Notes: generated by a model from the letters alone, not told the origin. A stretch of 64,000 nucleotides of DNA from Natronococcus roseus (GCF_043677095.1 NZ_JBHLJR010000002.1:124001-188000), one strand, 5' to 3'; shown: positions 16,170 through 25,317, counted from the first letter of the stretch. Made by a program: numbers and translations.

Positions 16170-16544
16170 CCGCGCCGGCACGTTTTCCCGCTCGCCGGGT
16201 CTCGCCCGCCGGAGAAACCGTTCTATGGATCCGATTCCCGAGGCGGCTACTGCTCGCGCCGTCGCTCTCTCGTAGTAGCCGGACTTCCTACAATAGCTAC
16301 CTTAGGTGAGGTAGCTAAGCTACAATAGGTAGCTACTGTGCTGGCCTCTGTTACCCGAGTGCGCCGAGTTCGTGAGATGGAGACGAGATCCCACTCGAGA
16401 ATCGTACCGTTCACCGACCGACGTTTCGACGAACCGACTCGCTCGCGAACGCGCCGAACCGTGATACTGACACCGTTCGCGACGGCCAAAACGGCGTTGC
16501 TGTGCAAGCCTCAGACTCATTGACCGATCCGTTGAGGGTTCGGT
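16170..16544. promoter_or_regulatory. Intergenic region with a compact repeat cluster
   Basis: No gene supported. At 16288-16335 is an AT-rich cluster: TAGCTACCT (16294-16302), its inverted copy AGGTAGCTA (16309-16317), a second AGGTAGCTA (16327-16335), and direct repeats CTACAATAG (16288-16296 and 16320-16328). It looks like an operator array. It lies about 210 nt before the amphi-Trp gene. Confidence 0.45.
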
Positions 16545-16973
16545 ATGGCAACACTCGAGTCGACACAGGAGCAGACCCGTTCCGAAATCGCCGCGTACCT
16601 CCGACAGTTCGCCGACGAACTCGATCCGGATACGCGATCGGATACCACCGATCGCGGCGGGAACACCGCCGAGACGGTCGGAACCGGGTCGACGGGGACG
16701 GCCGGAACCGGAGCCGGCACTGGATCCGATGGAACGGACCGACGAACCGACGGTACCGAGACCGGAGACCGCGCCGGAAGCGTCGGGGACAAGGTTACGG
16801 TGATCACCGGAAACGAGAGTGCGACGATCAACCCGCCGCAGACGTGTTCGTTCGACGTCACGGTCGACACCGACTCCGATCTGCTCGACACCGGTGCCGA
16901 ACGGAGCACGACGTTTACGATCCGCTGGGACGCCGACCACGTCGAGGCCGACGACGAGCTGCGCGTCGAGTAG
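16545..16973 (+). CDS. Amphi-Trp domain protein
   Basis: 142 residues. The N-terminal helix (TRSEIAAYLRQFADELDP) and the C-terminal beta part (KVTVITGNESATINPPQTCSF to STTFTIRWDADHVE) match the amphi-Trp domain, small halophile proteins of unknown role. The two halves are separated by a long Thr/Gly/Asp-rich low-complexity stretch (about 32-80) that typical members lack or have shorter. No operon neighbour. Function unknown. Confidence 0.75.
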   Translation: MATLESTQEQTRSEIAAYLRQFADELDPDTRSDTTDRGGNTAETVGTGSTGTAGTGAGTGSDGTDRRTDGTETGDRAGSVGDKVTVITGNESATINPPQTCSFDVTVDTDSDLLDTGAERSTTFTIRWDADHVEADDELRVE

Positions 16974-17095
16974 TCGCCGAAACGCCGGTAGTCGCTTTTC
17001 TCGCGGCGATCGACTCCGCTCGAGAGACGGCGGGGTCGACGACCATTCGTCGGTGGACGCCGTAGCGTTCGTAGCTGTAGAACTAGCGAGCGCTG

Positions 17096-18235
17096 TTAGC
17101 AAACGCCGTGGCGCTCGTAGAATCGTCGAACGCGGTCGTCGGTCAGCAACGGCCCGTGGACCTGCATCGCCTTGAGTCCGGAATGGTCGTTCGCCTCGAT
17201 AATCTTGAACGAGCCCTCGTCGTCGGTGAGCACGAGGTCCCAGCCGACGTAGGGGAGCATCGGGTGGCTCGAGGCCAACTCGAGAACTCGATCTCGGATC
17301 GGCTCCCAGGCAGGGACCTCCGTACCTTGGATCCGCGTTCCGGTTTCGGGATGGTGGGTGTGCCACTCGAGGCGGTCGCTCTCGTACGGAAGCTGTGCGG
17401 CCGGTCCGAGTTCGCCTGTTTCGACGTCGATCTCGGCACTGAGCCCGCCCTGCGAGAAGTTGTCCATCGAACCGGATAGGTCGGAGCCCATCCGCTGGAC
17501 CGCGGCCGCGATAAACGCCTCCTCGGCGTCGTCGTCGTACATCGTGAGCACGCGGATGGTGTTCGGCGTCTCGGGGTAGAGAGCGGCCGCGTACGGCCCC
17601 TGCTCGACGTGCTCGCAGACGAGATAGTTCTCGAGGTCGTCGATCCTGGCGACGAGGGCGCCACGATCGTAGTGCTCGCCGTTGATCTCATAACCGGTCT
17701 CGGTCCGCGAGCAGAGCAGAACGTTCTCGCCGCCGCCGCCACGGATCCACTTGAGAACCAGCTTCCCCTCCTCGTCGAGCCGGTCGGCGACCCACGCGCC
17801 GGCATCGTGGCGAACAGCGGTCCTCGAATCGATCGCCGGCTCGAGCGCCGCCGTTCCGTCGCCGGCGACCGCTGCGGGTGCCGGCTCGCGGGAGTCGTCG
17901 AACTCGTGGAAGAGGCCGCCACGGATAAGTCCGTAGACGACCGTGCGGTGGTCGCCGTAGGCCCGCATCAGCCAGTCGAAAAACAGCTTGTTCGAGAGCG
18001 CGACCGACCACGTCCCGTTGAGATTCTTCGCCCGGACGAACCGCTGGTAGTCGCTGACGAACGATTCCGGATCGTAGCGCTCGAAGTCGTAGATCGGGCC
18101 GGCCCTGCTCAGAAAGCCGCGTCGCCAGAGCGCGAGCCGGCGCGGGAGCGACTGCGAGTACGACGGGGAGTCCCGTTCGGTGCCGACGAGGTCCTGGACT
18201 CCCTTCGCCGTGAAGTAGTAGTCGCGGACGTTCAT
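17096..18235 (-). CDS. Sugar-transfer-associated ATP-grasp family enzyme
   Basis: 379 residues from ATG 18233-18235; the open frame continues upstream, but it crosses the promoter zone of the divergent lipoprotein gene. The ATP-grasp fold is seen in LVLKWIRGGGGENVLL (nucleotide-binding strand and Gly-rich loop), YLVCEHVEQ, TIRVLTMYD and the metal-binding end FKIIEANDHSGLKAMQVHGPLL. This family is often found near sugar-transfer genes and is predicted to form a bond between a carboxylate and an amine or similar group. The genuine substrate is unknown. It stands alone here, 16 kb from the glycan locus. Confidence 0.8.
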   Translation of the reverse strand: MNVRDYYFTAKGVQDLVGTERDSPSYSQSLPRRLALWRRGFLSRAGPIYDFERYDPESFVSDYQRFVRAKNLNGTWSVALSNKLFFDWLMRAYGDHRTVVYGLIRGGLFHEFDDSREPAPAAVAGDGTAALEPAIDSRTAVRHDAGAWVADRLDEEGKLVLKWIRGGGGENVLLCSRTETGYEINGEHYDRGALVARIDDLENYLVCEHVEQGPYAAALYPETPNTIRVLTMYDDDAEEAFIAAAVQRMGSDLSGSMDNFSQGGLSAEIDVETGELGPAAQLPYESDRLEWHTHHPETGTRIQGTEVPAWEPIRDRVLELASSHPMLPYVGWDLVLTDDEGSFKIIEANDHSGLKAMQVHGPLLTDDRVRRFYERHGVC

Positions 18236-18350
18236 ACCGTTCCGTGTCGATCGCTCGCTGTGAACGTTGCGTTTCGGGAGTCGTTTCGCACCGTCGAGGA
18301 CGAGCCGCTGGGGAACAACGCTTTTTCCCGCGGTGTCCGGAGAAGGGGGT

Positions 18351-19721
18351 ATGAACCGCCGTCGACTCCTGTCGACCGCCGGCACCGCGCTCTCGCTGTC
18401 GCTCCCGATCGCGGGCTGTTCGGCCACCGACGAGGACGGCGAGCCCGGCCGTGTCGACCCGCGAGGTCACGCGCTCGGGAACGAGTCGCCGATGTACACG
18501 TTCGGCCACGCGAGCGACGACGGTCGGTGGGGCGTCCTCGGGAGCTTTCCGACGGCAGAAAGCGACGTCGCGAGCACGCTCGTCGACCTCTCGGAGCTCG
18601 ACGAGCCGACGGTAGCACACGAGCTCGAGAGCGCGAACCCGGAGACGCGGTCGAACGACGTCAAGTTCGACGCGCTTCGAGAGGGGATCTACTACCGGTC
18701 ACAGGAAGCCGACGGCGCGAACGGACGGGAGGGACTCGAGGTGATCGACTTCGGCTGGGCCGAGGGAACCCCGACGGAGCCCGAGCGGATCGCCCGCCTC
18801 GAGACGCCGAACACGGGCGTCCACAAGCTGACCACCCACCCCGAAGAGCCCGTGCTCTACCTCGTCGACCTCGACCCGAACGTCGACATCGGCGTCATCA
18901 CAGTCGACGTCGGTGACCCCGCGGCACCGGAGCTCGTCGACGCAGTCGGCCCCGCGGGCGGGTGTCACGACCTCGAGTACGATCCGGTTCGGGAGGTCCT
19001 GCACGCGGCGTACATCATGGGTCCCGGCGAGGGGTACGTCGTCTACGACGTCGACGACCCGCTGCGGCCGACGGTGCGGAGCCACTTCGAGTACGCCGAT
19101 CGGCCCGACTACGAGACGATCGGCGAGCCGGGGTTCGAACTCTGCCACCAGGCCCACCCCGATCCCGAGCGCGATCTCGTGATCGTCGGCGACGAGATCG
19201 AAACCGGCGTCCCCGGCGGAAAACACGTCTTCGACATCGGGTGGGACGAAGGCTCGCTCGACGATCCGGAGCCGATCGGGTTCACGCACGCGCCCGACGC
19301 ACGCGAGATGGATTCCTCGGAGGCGTTCTGGTGGACGACCCACTTTCACGACCTCGTCCACGCCGACGACGAGGCGCTGCTCGTCGACGGCGGCTACCGC
19401 CAGGGTGCGTGGGTCGCGAACGTGACGGATCCGACGAACCCGATACCGACCGAGCGATTCGCGACCCTCGGCGGCGTCGACGAGGCCGAGGCGCTCGAGG
19501 AGACGGTCGCCCCGTCGACGCCGCCGTTCGTCTGGAGCGCCGTCTACAATGACGAACGCGAGTTCGTCCTCGTCAGCGACAGCGTCAGCGGCGCACATGT
19601 CCTCGAGCTGTCGGCCAAGCCGGCCCGAGGCGAGGACAACGCGGGCCCCGAGGACCACTACGACCTCGAGTCGATTCGATCGGATGACGCGGAGGCGATC
19701 GACGACGCTCACGACCGATAA
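18351..19721 (+). CDS. LVIVD/beta-propeller-like lipoprotein
   Basis: 456 residues from ATG 18351, giving a lipoprotein signal (NRRRLLSTAGTALSLSLPIAGC). The body contains repeats of the type VYDVDDPLRPTVRSHFEY and VITVDVGDPAAPELVDAVG, characteristic of LVIVD-type beta-propeller blades, plus His-rich segments CHDLEYD and WWTTHFHDLVH that could bind a metal. Probably exposed outside the membrane. It is divergent from the ATP-grasp gene. A purine-rich GAAGGGGG directly precedes the ATG. Function unknown. Confidence 0.75.
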   Translation: MNRRRLLSTAGTALSLSLPIAGCSATDEDGEPGRVDPRGHALGNESPMYTFGHASDDGRWGVLGSFPTAESDVASTLVDLSELDEPTVAHELESANPETRSNDVKFDALREGIYYRSQEADGANGREGLEVIDFGWAEGTPTEPERIARLETPNTGVHKLTTHPEEPVLYLVDLDPNVDIGVITVDVGDPAAPELVDAVGPAGGCHDLEYDPVREVLHAAYIMGPGEGYVVYDVDDPLRPTVRSHFEYADRPDYETIGEPGFELCHQAHPDPERDLVIVGDEIETGVPGGKHVFDIGWDEGSLDDPEPIGFTHAPDAREMDSSEAFWWTTHFHDLVHADDEALLVDGGYRQGAWVANVTDPTNPIPTERFATLGGVDEAEALEETVAPSTPPFVWSAVYNDEREFVLVSDSVSGAHVLELSAKPARGEDNAGPEDHYDLESIRSDDAEAIDDAHDR

Positions 19722-19828
19722 CACCCTCGCCGAGAGACACGTCCATCTCTACTCGTTCGAATTTCCCACCTCTCGGGAACTGGCTCTACTTTTGAACACG
19801 CGTCGGCGGTTACACCGAAACGAGGACA

Positions 19829-20287
19829 ATGACCGATCATACGCGCCGAACGGTACTGAAGGCCGCGGGAGCATCGACGATCGCCATTGCGCTCGCCGGG
19901 TGCGCCGGCGACGACGATAACGGCGACGACGAGGAGAACGGCGCCGACGGCGAGTTCGAGATCGAGGCCGGCACCGAGATCGTCCTCGACGGCTACTCCT
20001 CGCACTGGGAGGGCCTCGAGCCGAGCGAGATCGAGGGGGAGGAGAACCCGACGCTCGTCCTCGAGGAGGGCGAGGAGTACACGATGGAGTGGATCAACGC
20101 CGACGGCGTCGCCCACGACCTCCAGATCTGGGACGAGGACGACGAACTCGTCGACGATCTGGCGACCGACAGCATCGAAGACGAGGGCGAGAGCGACTCG
20201 CTCGAGTTTACGGCCGAGCCCGAGATGGTAACCTACGTCTGCGAGTACCACGAGACGAACCAGATCGGCGACCTCGTCGTCGAGTAA
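19829..20287 (+). CDS. Cupredoxin (halocyanin-like) lipoprotein with Gln at the axial position
   Basis: 152 residues. The twin-arginine lipoprotein signal (HTRRTVLKAAGASTIAIALAGC, lipobox Cys25) is followed by an acidic linker and a cupredoxin domain (about 45-152). Copper ligands H96 (VAHDLQ), C138 and H141 (YVCEYH) are present. The axial Met usually found four residues after the second His is Gln145 (HETNQ), as in plant stellacyanins. This should lower the redox potential; that effect is known for stellacyanin and inferred here. Cell-surface electron transfer is likely. GAGGA lies just ahead of the ATG. Confidence 0.85.
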   Translation: MTDHTRRTVLKAAGASTIAIALAGCAGDDDNGDDEENGADGEFEIEAGTEIVLDGYSSHWEGLEPSEIEGEENPTLVLEEGEEYTMEWINADGVAHDLQIWDEDDELVDDLATDSIEDEGESDSLEFTAEPEMVTYVCEYHETNQIGDLVVE

Positions 20288-20763
20288 CGGCGGCAGCCGG
20301 ACCTCTCAGTGTCAGTCCGCAACCGATCTCCGCTGGGCCCAGCCGAGCGGTGGATCGCGCGAACGGGCGAACCCGATCCCGTCGTCGGCTCCGATCAGGC
20401 CGGTCGGCGGAAAGCCCCCCACTTGTGGTTCGACTACCGGCCTCATCAGCCGTGTTCACACGAGGCACTGTGTTCATGGCAGCCACTCTCTCGAGACGGA
20501 GCCTCGCCAGCTTTCCCGACCGCTCTCCCGCGGATATCTGGCGTCTTTGGTTTCACTCGCACAACGATTTCATCGCCGTCCCGAATCCGTCGACCCTGCC
20601 GTTTTCGGCGCCGTTGACCCGCTACTCGAGTCGCCCGGATCTGCAGGCACAATGCACTTGCGTAGCCCGATAATGTCCTAAGACGCTTCGGAACTAACAC
20701 GTACTATGATCCACAATCCGTCGTACCGGCGCGTTCAGCACAGTCGTTTCACCCTCCCAGCCA
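20288..20763. other. Intergenic region, nothing recognised
   Basis: About 475 bases. No frame with plausible haloarchaeal codon use or homology was found, and no hairpins or repeats stand out. The last 80 bases are moderately AT-rich (ATAATGTCCTAAG near 20670-20682) and may hold the promoter of the following gene. Confidence 0.4.
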
Positions 20764-21483
20764 ATGTCGATTGAGATCGATATCGAATCCGCCAGCTTCG
20801 ACGAGAAGCTCGAGAAGTCCCTCGAGGTGCTCGACGAGGCGTGGGACAGGTTCGACGATCCGACCTTCACCTGCAGCTTCGGGAAGGACTCGAACGCCGT
20901 TCTCGACCTCCTCGCGAGGTCGGATGCCGACCTCGAGAACGACGTCACCCTCTCCTTTCTCGACCACGGGAACCACTTCGAGTCGACCTGGGAGATGAAA
21001 GCCACCCTCGAGGACCGCTACGGGGTCGAGTTCGAGACGTACGAACCCGACTCGAGCTACGAGGAGCTCGTCGCCGAACACGGTCCGCGCGTGAACCAGC
21101 GCAAGCCCGAACTCTGCTGTCAGACGCTCAAGTCGGCGCCCATGGAGCGGATGGTCGACGGCCACGACGGCTGGATCACTGGCTACCGGATGGACGAGGG
21201 GCTCGACGACGGCGAGGGCGAGGGGAGCTACGAGTGGCGAAAGCACCTCGACTTCTTCGAGGAAAAAGAGGCGGTAACGCGGATCAACCCGATCGTCCAT
21301 TGGACGACCGAGGACGTCTGGGAGTACCACGAGCGTCGAGAGATCCCCTACAACGACCTCTACGACGAGGGGTTCGAGTGTCTCGGCTGTAAGCAGTGTA
21401 CCCTCGACGGCGACCCGCTCTTTGCCTACGACAGCATCCGTCGGGTCGGCGACGGGACGGAACCGGAGGAGGCCGGCGACTGA
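20764..21483 (+). CDS. PAPS-reductase-family (PP-loop) protein
   Basis: 239 residues. The PP-loop SFGKDSNAVLDL (about 38-49) binds the adenylyl moiety of a nucleotide. Further family features are the CC pair in PELCCQTLK, the TGYRMDE segment, and a C-terminal Cys cluster CLGCKQC that could bind a metal or Fe-S centre. Members include PAPS/APS reductases, sulfate adenylyltransferase CysD and other N-type ATP pyrophosphatases. True APS reductase identity is uncertain. It is followed after 2 nt by a small unknown gene, so the two form an operon. Confidence 0.8.
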   Translation: MSIEIDIESASFDEKLEKSLEVLDEAWDRFDDPTFTCSFGKDSNAVLDLLARSDADLENDVTLSFLDHGNHFESTWEMKATLEDRYGVEFETYEPDSSYEELVAEHGPRVNQRKPELCCQTLKSAPMERMVDGHDGWITGYRMDEGLDDGEGEGSYEWRKHLDFFEEKEAVTRINPIVHWTTEDVWEYHERREIPYNDLYDEGFECLGCKQCTLDGDPLFAYDSIRRVGDGTEPEEAGD

Positions 21484-21485
21484 CG

Positions 21486-21854
21486 ATGACGGTCGATAAG
21501 CAGTCCCCGGACGAGATCGTCGATCACCTGCTCAGGAGGACCGACGACGACGAACTCGTCCTCTACCTGGACGAAGAAACCGAACTACCCGTCTCGATCA
21601 GGCGCCCGCTCCACCTCCCTAGCTCCGTCCAGGGAGGTGTCGAGGGCGGCAGCATCCGCTACTCGGTGCTGGCGGACGACGAAGCGGTCGACGAACTCGA
21701 CCTGCCGGCTCGAGAGGGCGTCATCGCCGCCGAAGAGCTCGAGCCCGACTCCTGGACGCGCTCGCGCCTCGAGTTCCACGACCAGCACGCCGAGGACGAG
21801 TTCGGCGACCTCGAGCGCTCCGACGAGGTCGTCGCGGTCGCCGACGCGACGTAA
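21486..21854 (+). CDS. Unrecognised small acidic protein
   Basis: 122 residues from ATG 21486, two bases after the stop of the PP-loop gene. Acidic, no hydrophobic segment, no signal peptide. It begins TVDKQSPDEIVDHLLRRTDD and ends in an acidic helix-like region. Co-transcription with the PAPS-reductase-family gene suggests a shared task in sulfur or nucleotide chemistry, but no motif supports a specific function. Confidence 0.6.
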   Translation: MTVDKQSPDEIVDHLLRRTDDDELVLYLDEETELPVSIRRPLHLPSSVQGGVEGGSIRYSVLADDEAVDELDLPAREGVIAAEELEPDSWTRSRLEFHDQHAEDEFGDLERSDEVVAVADAT

Positions 21855-21861
21855 CCTCACC

Positions 21862-23355
21862 CTAATTCTTGATCGCGGTCACGACCAGCGAGAGCGCGAT
21901 GAGCGCGAGCAGGCCGACCGCGATGGAGCTGTTAAAGAGGAACGCGGTGGGGCTCTCTCCGGTCAGCAGCCAGCCGGTGACGAACCCGGACTCGGCGATG
22001 TCTCCGAGAATCACCCCCAGCACGAGGCTGACCAGCGGGTAGTCGTAGACGACGAACAACACGCCCAGCAGCCCGAACAGAAGCACGATGTAGAGGTCGA
22101 CGGGCGCGTTCCGGACCGCGAAGCCGCCGACGACCGCGAGCACCGCGACCGACGGAATGATATAGCGGATAGGAATGTATGCCAGTTTCCCGAAGTACTG
22201 CGAGCCGGCGAGTCCGTAGACGAGAATCAGGACGTTGCCGACGAACAGCGACAGGATCATCGCGTAGACGATGTCGCCCGAGGCGTCGAACAGGCCGGGA
22301 CCGGGGTTGAGTCCGTGGAGCGCGATCGCACCCAGCAGCGCCGCCGTCGCACCGCTGCCGGGGATACCGAGCGTGAGCGTCGGGATCAGCGCGCTGCCCT
22401 GGGTGGCGTTGTTGCTCGAGTCCGCCGCGATGACGCCCTCGATGATTCCGGTGCCGAACCGGTCGGCGAGCTCGTCGTTCGCCCAGCGCTTGGCTTCGTT
22501 GTACGAGACGAAGTTCGCCACGTCGGCGCCGGCGCCGGGCAGCGAGCCGATGAACGTCCCGATGAGCGCGCCGCGGACGAACCCGACCGGCCGCGAGACG
22601 ACCGCTCGAGCCGCGTCGTACACCTCGGAAGCTCCACGCTGGATGGTGTTTCCACCTGTGACGACGGTTCCGCGGTAGGCCAGCCAGAACACCTCCGCCA
22701 GCACGAACAGCCCGATAAGGACGACGACGAAGTCGACGCCCTCGAGCAGCGCCGTCTGACCGAACGTGGCGCGGGGCTGGGCGAGCTGCGGATCGTTTCC
22801 GATCGTTCCGATCAGCAGCCCGAACGCCCCGGCGAGCAGGGCCTTCGAGAGCGACGACCCTTTCGCCGCGGGGATGATCGTCAGGGCGAACACCGCGAGC
22901 AGGAACATCTCCGGGTTGCCGAAGTTGAGCGCGAAGTCGGAGATCGGCGGGGCGAACACGAGCAGGAACGTCGCCGCGATCAGTCCCGCGAGTCCCGAGA
23001 CGATCGCCGAAACGGCGAGCGCGTAGATCGCTCGGCCCTGTTTCGTGAGCTCGTACCCGTCCCAGCAGGTGACGATCGAACCCGGCGCACCGGGGGTGTT
23101 GATGAGGATCGCCGGGATCGAGCCGCCGTAGATGGCCCCGCCGTAGGCCGAGACCAGAAAGATCAGCGCGACGGTCGGCTCGAACGGGATCGTCACGGGG
23201 GTAAAGAGGATGATCGTCATCGTCGCGGAGAACCCGGGAATCGCCCCGAAGACGATCCCGACCGCCGTTCCGAGCAGGATCGCGAACAGCACGTACGGGC
23301 TCGAGAGGATGCCGAACGCGCCGTCGATCGCCGCGGGAAAGAGCGCTCCGAGCAT
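21862..23355 (-). CDS. tctA: Tripartite tricarboxylate transporter large membrane subunit TctA
   Basis: 497 residues from ATG 23353-23355 (an ATG at 23379 is also possible). About 12 hydrophobic segments and the TctA signature GAIYGGSIPAILINTPGAPGS are visible, plus GxxPGF near the N terminus. With TctB and the binding protein TctC it forms a secondary, ion-coupled uptake system for citrate or related carboxylates. The start lies 2 nt after the tctB stop; order tctC-tctB-tctA, all on the minus strand. It ends 7 nt from the convergent gene at 21486. Confidence 0.92.
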   Translation of the reverse strand: MLGALFPAAIDGAFGILSSPYVLFAILLGTAVGIVFGAIPGFSATMTIILFTPVTIPFEPTVALIFLVSAYGGAIYGGSIPAILINTPGAPGSIVTCWDGYELTKQGRAIYALAVSAIVSGLAGLIAATFLLVFAPPISDFALNFGNPEMFLLAVFALTIIPAAKGSSLSKALLAGAFGLLIGTIGNDPQLAQPRATFGQTALLEGVDFVVVLIGLFVLAEVFWLAYRGTVVTGGNTIQRGASEVYDAARAVVSRPVGFVRGALIGTFIGSLPGAGADVANFVSYNEAKRWANDELADRFGTGIIEGVIAADSSNNATQGSALIPTLTLGIPGSGATAALLGAIALHGLNPGPGLFDASGDIVYAMILSLFVGNVLILVYGLAGSQYFGKLAYIPIRYIIPSVAVLAVVGGFAVRNAPVDLYIVLLFGLLGVLFVVYDYPLVSLVLGVILGDIAESGFVTGWLLTGESPTAFLFNSSIAVGLLALIALSLVVTAIKN

Positions 23356-23357
23356 GG

Positions 23358-23906
23358 TCACAGGGGAATCATTAGCCACTGGACGAACACGAGCCAGACG
23401 CCGATCGCGAAGCCAAGCGAGTACCCCGCGAGCGCGAGCGGGTTGCGCTCGCCGAACAGGTACAGTGTGGCCGCGAGAAAGGCGACCGTCGTAGCGAGAA
23501 AGCCGATCGGCTCGAGTGCGATGATGTAGCCGGCAGTCAGCGCGATCAGTATCGCCGCGCTTCGCACGGTGAAGACGGCCTCCCCGTCGTCCTCGAGATC
23601 GGTGTCGGGGTCGAACGCGGCCGCCGCGCTCTCGACACCGCCGTCGCCGTCGTCGCTGTCATCATCGTCGTTACCGTCGCCGACGGAGACGGCCTGGACC
23701 GCCACGGTCACGACCGCAAGCGCGATGGTTATGTACAGCAGTGGCCCCGCGTACAGCATCGAGAGCTCGGGCAGCGCGCGCGTATCCCAGTAGTAGAACA
23801 GGCAGAACGCCAGGACGAGCCCCGGAAACAGTAGCTCGCCCGTGTCGACCTCGAGCGTTCGCGAACCGGTACTCATCGTCATCGTCGGCGGCGTGATTCT
23901 CGTCAT
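23358..23906 (-). CDS. tctB: Tripartite tricarboxylate transporter small membrane subunit TctB
   Basis: 182 residues if started at ATG 23904-23906 (ATGs at 23882 and 23876 are also in frame). Four hydrophobic segments, as in TctB, with a very acidic Asp-rich loop (about 72-86) between the second and third, probably a halophile adaptation. The frame stays open far upstream but overlaps tctC and is not coding there. It sits between tctC and tctA with gaps of 5 and 2 nt. Confidence 0.85.
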   Translation of the reverse strand: MTRITPPTMTMSTGSRTLEVDTGELLFPGLVLAFCLFYYWDTRALPELSMLYAGPLLYITIALAVVTVAVQAVSVGDGNDDDDSDDGDGGVESAAAAFDPDTDLEDDGEAVFTVRSAAILIALTAGYIIALEPIGFLATTVAFLAATLYLFGERNPLALAGYSLGFAIGVWLVFVQWLMIPL

Positions 23907-23911
23907 CGTCG

Positions 23912-24937
23912 TTATCGATCGTAGATGAAGTTCTCGACCACGTCGGCGTACGTTTCCATGAACTGTGAGGTCTCCTCGACTTCGGCCTCGGTCTCGTCGG
24001 GGCCGTGGTACTCGAGGATCTCGTCGAGACCGCCCTGGTTTTCGGCCTCGGCGAGGAACGCCTCGTCCTCGAGAGCCGCGGCGTAGGTCTCGGCGAGGCG
24101 CTCGAACTGTTCGGGGTGGTTCTCCCGGAGCCCGCCGGGAACCACCATGAGCTTCCACTGGCCGAGTCCTTCCTCGACGAGGGGAACCTCCTCGAGACCG
24201 AGGTCGGCGAACGACGGGGTGTCGGGCCACAGCTCCTGTGGCTCGGCTGTGTGAGAGCCCAGCGCGAGCACGTCGCCGACGTGGTCGGGGTTGAACGCCC
24301 AGGGCTGGTTGACGCCCGCGTCGACGTCGCCCGCGAGGACGGCCTGGCGGACCTCCGATCCGCCCTCCATGTTGACGACCGTCAGGTCGAGGTCGTAGGT
24401 ATCCTCGACCAGCAGCGCCGACAGTGCTGTGTTCCCGATGGCGGAGGTGATCCCGACGGTCGCGCCGTCCTCGCGGGCGTACTCGACGAACTCCTCGAGG
24501 TCGTCGTACGGGCGGTCCGGCGGGGCGAACCACATCGTCGGGTCCCAGTGGTGCGTGCCGAGATAGTCGAACGACTCCATCTCGTAGGGGGCGTTCTGGA
24601 ACAGCCACGTCGCCTGCATCTGTGGCATGTTCCACATCGCAACCGTGGTGCCGTCCGGGTCGGCGTTGTACAGCTCCTCGCCGCCGACCTGGGTCGAACC
24701 GCCGGGGTAGTTCTCGACGACGAACCCGATGCCGAGCCGATCGGACCACGCCGGCGTCGTGATCCGCATCGCCCGGTCGGTCCCCCCGCCCTGGGCCCAG
24801 GGAACGACCGCCGTAACTCTCGCCTCGTCGAACCGTTCGGTGACGCCGAACGCTTCGGCGCCGTACGCTGCCGTTACCGAGAGTCCCGTAACGCCGGCCG
24901 CGAGAAACTCCCGTCTACCGAGATCTGTGAGTGCCAT
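23912..24937 (-). CDS. tctC: Tripartite tricarboxylate transporter substrate-binding protein TctC
   Basis: 341 residues. A twin-arginine-type signal (DLGRREFLAAGVTGLSVTAAYG) without a lipobox Cys is followed by a Bug/TctC fold: VTAVVPWAQGGGTDRAMR (the carboxylate-binding Gly loop), VVENYPGGSTQVGG and NADPDGTT. It would capture the substrate outside the membrane and hand it to TctA/TctB. First gene of the tctCBA operon. Confidence 0.9.
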   Translation of the reverse strand: MALTDLGRREFLAAGVTGLSVTAAYGAEAFGVTERFDEARVTAVVPWAQGGGTDRAMRITTPAWSDRLGIGFVVENYPGGSTQVGGEELYNADPDGTTVAMWNMPQMQATWLFQNAPYEMESFDYLGTHHWDPTMWFAPPDRPYDDLEEFVEYAREDGATVGITSAIGNTALSALLVEDTYDLDLTVVNMEGGSEVRQAVLAGDVDAGVNQPWAFNPDHVGDVLALGSHTAEPQELWPDTPSFADLGLEEVPLVEEGLGQWKLMVVPGGLRENHPEQFERLAETYAAALEDEAFLAEAENQGGLDEILEYHGPDETEAEVEETSQFMETYADVVENFIYDR

Positions 24938-25317
24938 TGTCTAGTGATTCGTCCCCTGGAACCGCCGCACCGACCCGATCGGGGACGCGTTCGGGTCGAT
25001 TCTCGTCCGGTGACTACCGAATCGAACGCCGCCTCCGACGGGGCCGATGACCCGTCGGGACGGGCGCTCGTCGCTCCAAATGTTATTTCGTGTACGTGTA
25101 CGGATAGTCCGGTTTCGGGGTTGGGGGTTCTGCCTGCGTGTGCAGAGAAAGATAATGAAGGATTCCGCAGTGACGAATCCTCGCGGTGGGTCCGATCGGT
25201 GTTCTCGGGGATCGCTTCGGGAACTCGCTGCTCACTCGATCGGTGGATACCGCCGAGTATCGTGATTTGTGATACCTTGCAGCAAGGATTTGTCGATCGA
25301 CGGCGATACCGTTTCGC
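24938..25317. promoter_or_regulatory. Divergent intergenic region (tctC and radical SAM gene)
   Basis: 380 bases without a supported gene. It has a direct repeat GTGTAC (25090-25095 and 25096-25101) in an AT-richer patch, and a perfect palindrome CCTTGC-A-GCAAGG (25275-25287) about 30 nt before the radical SAM start, a candidate operator. Confidence 0.4.

Noticed and set aside
21637..23529. Long rightward open frame opposite tctA
   Set aside because: Antisense to a clear TctA; composition is Arg/Asp/Glu-rich with no recognisable domain.
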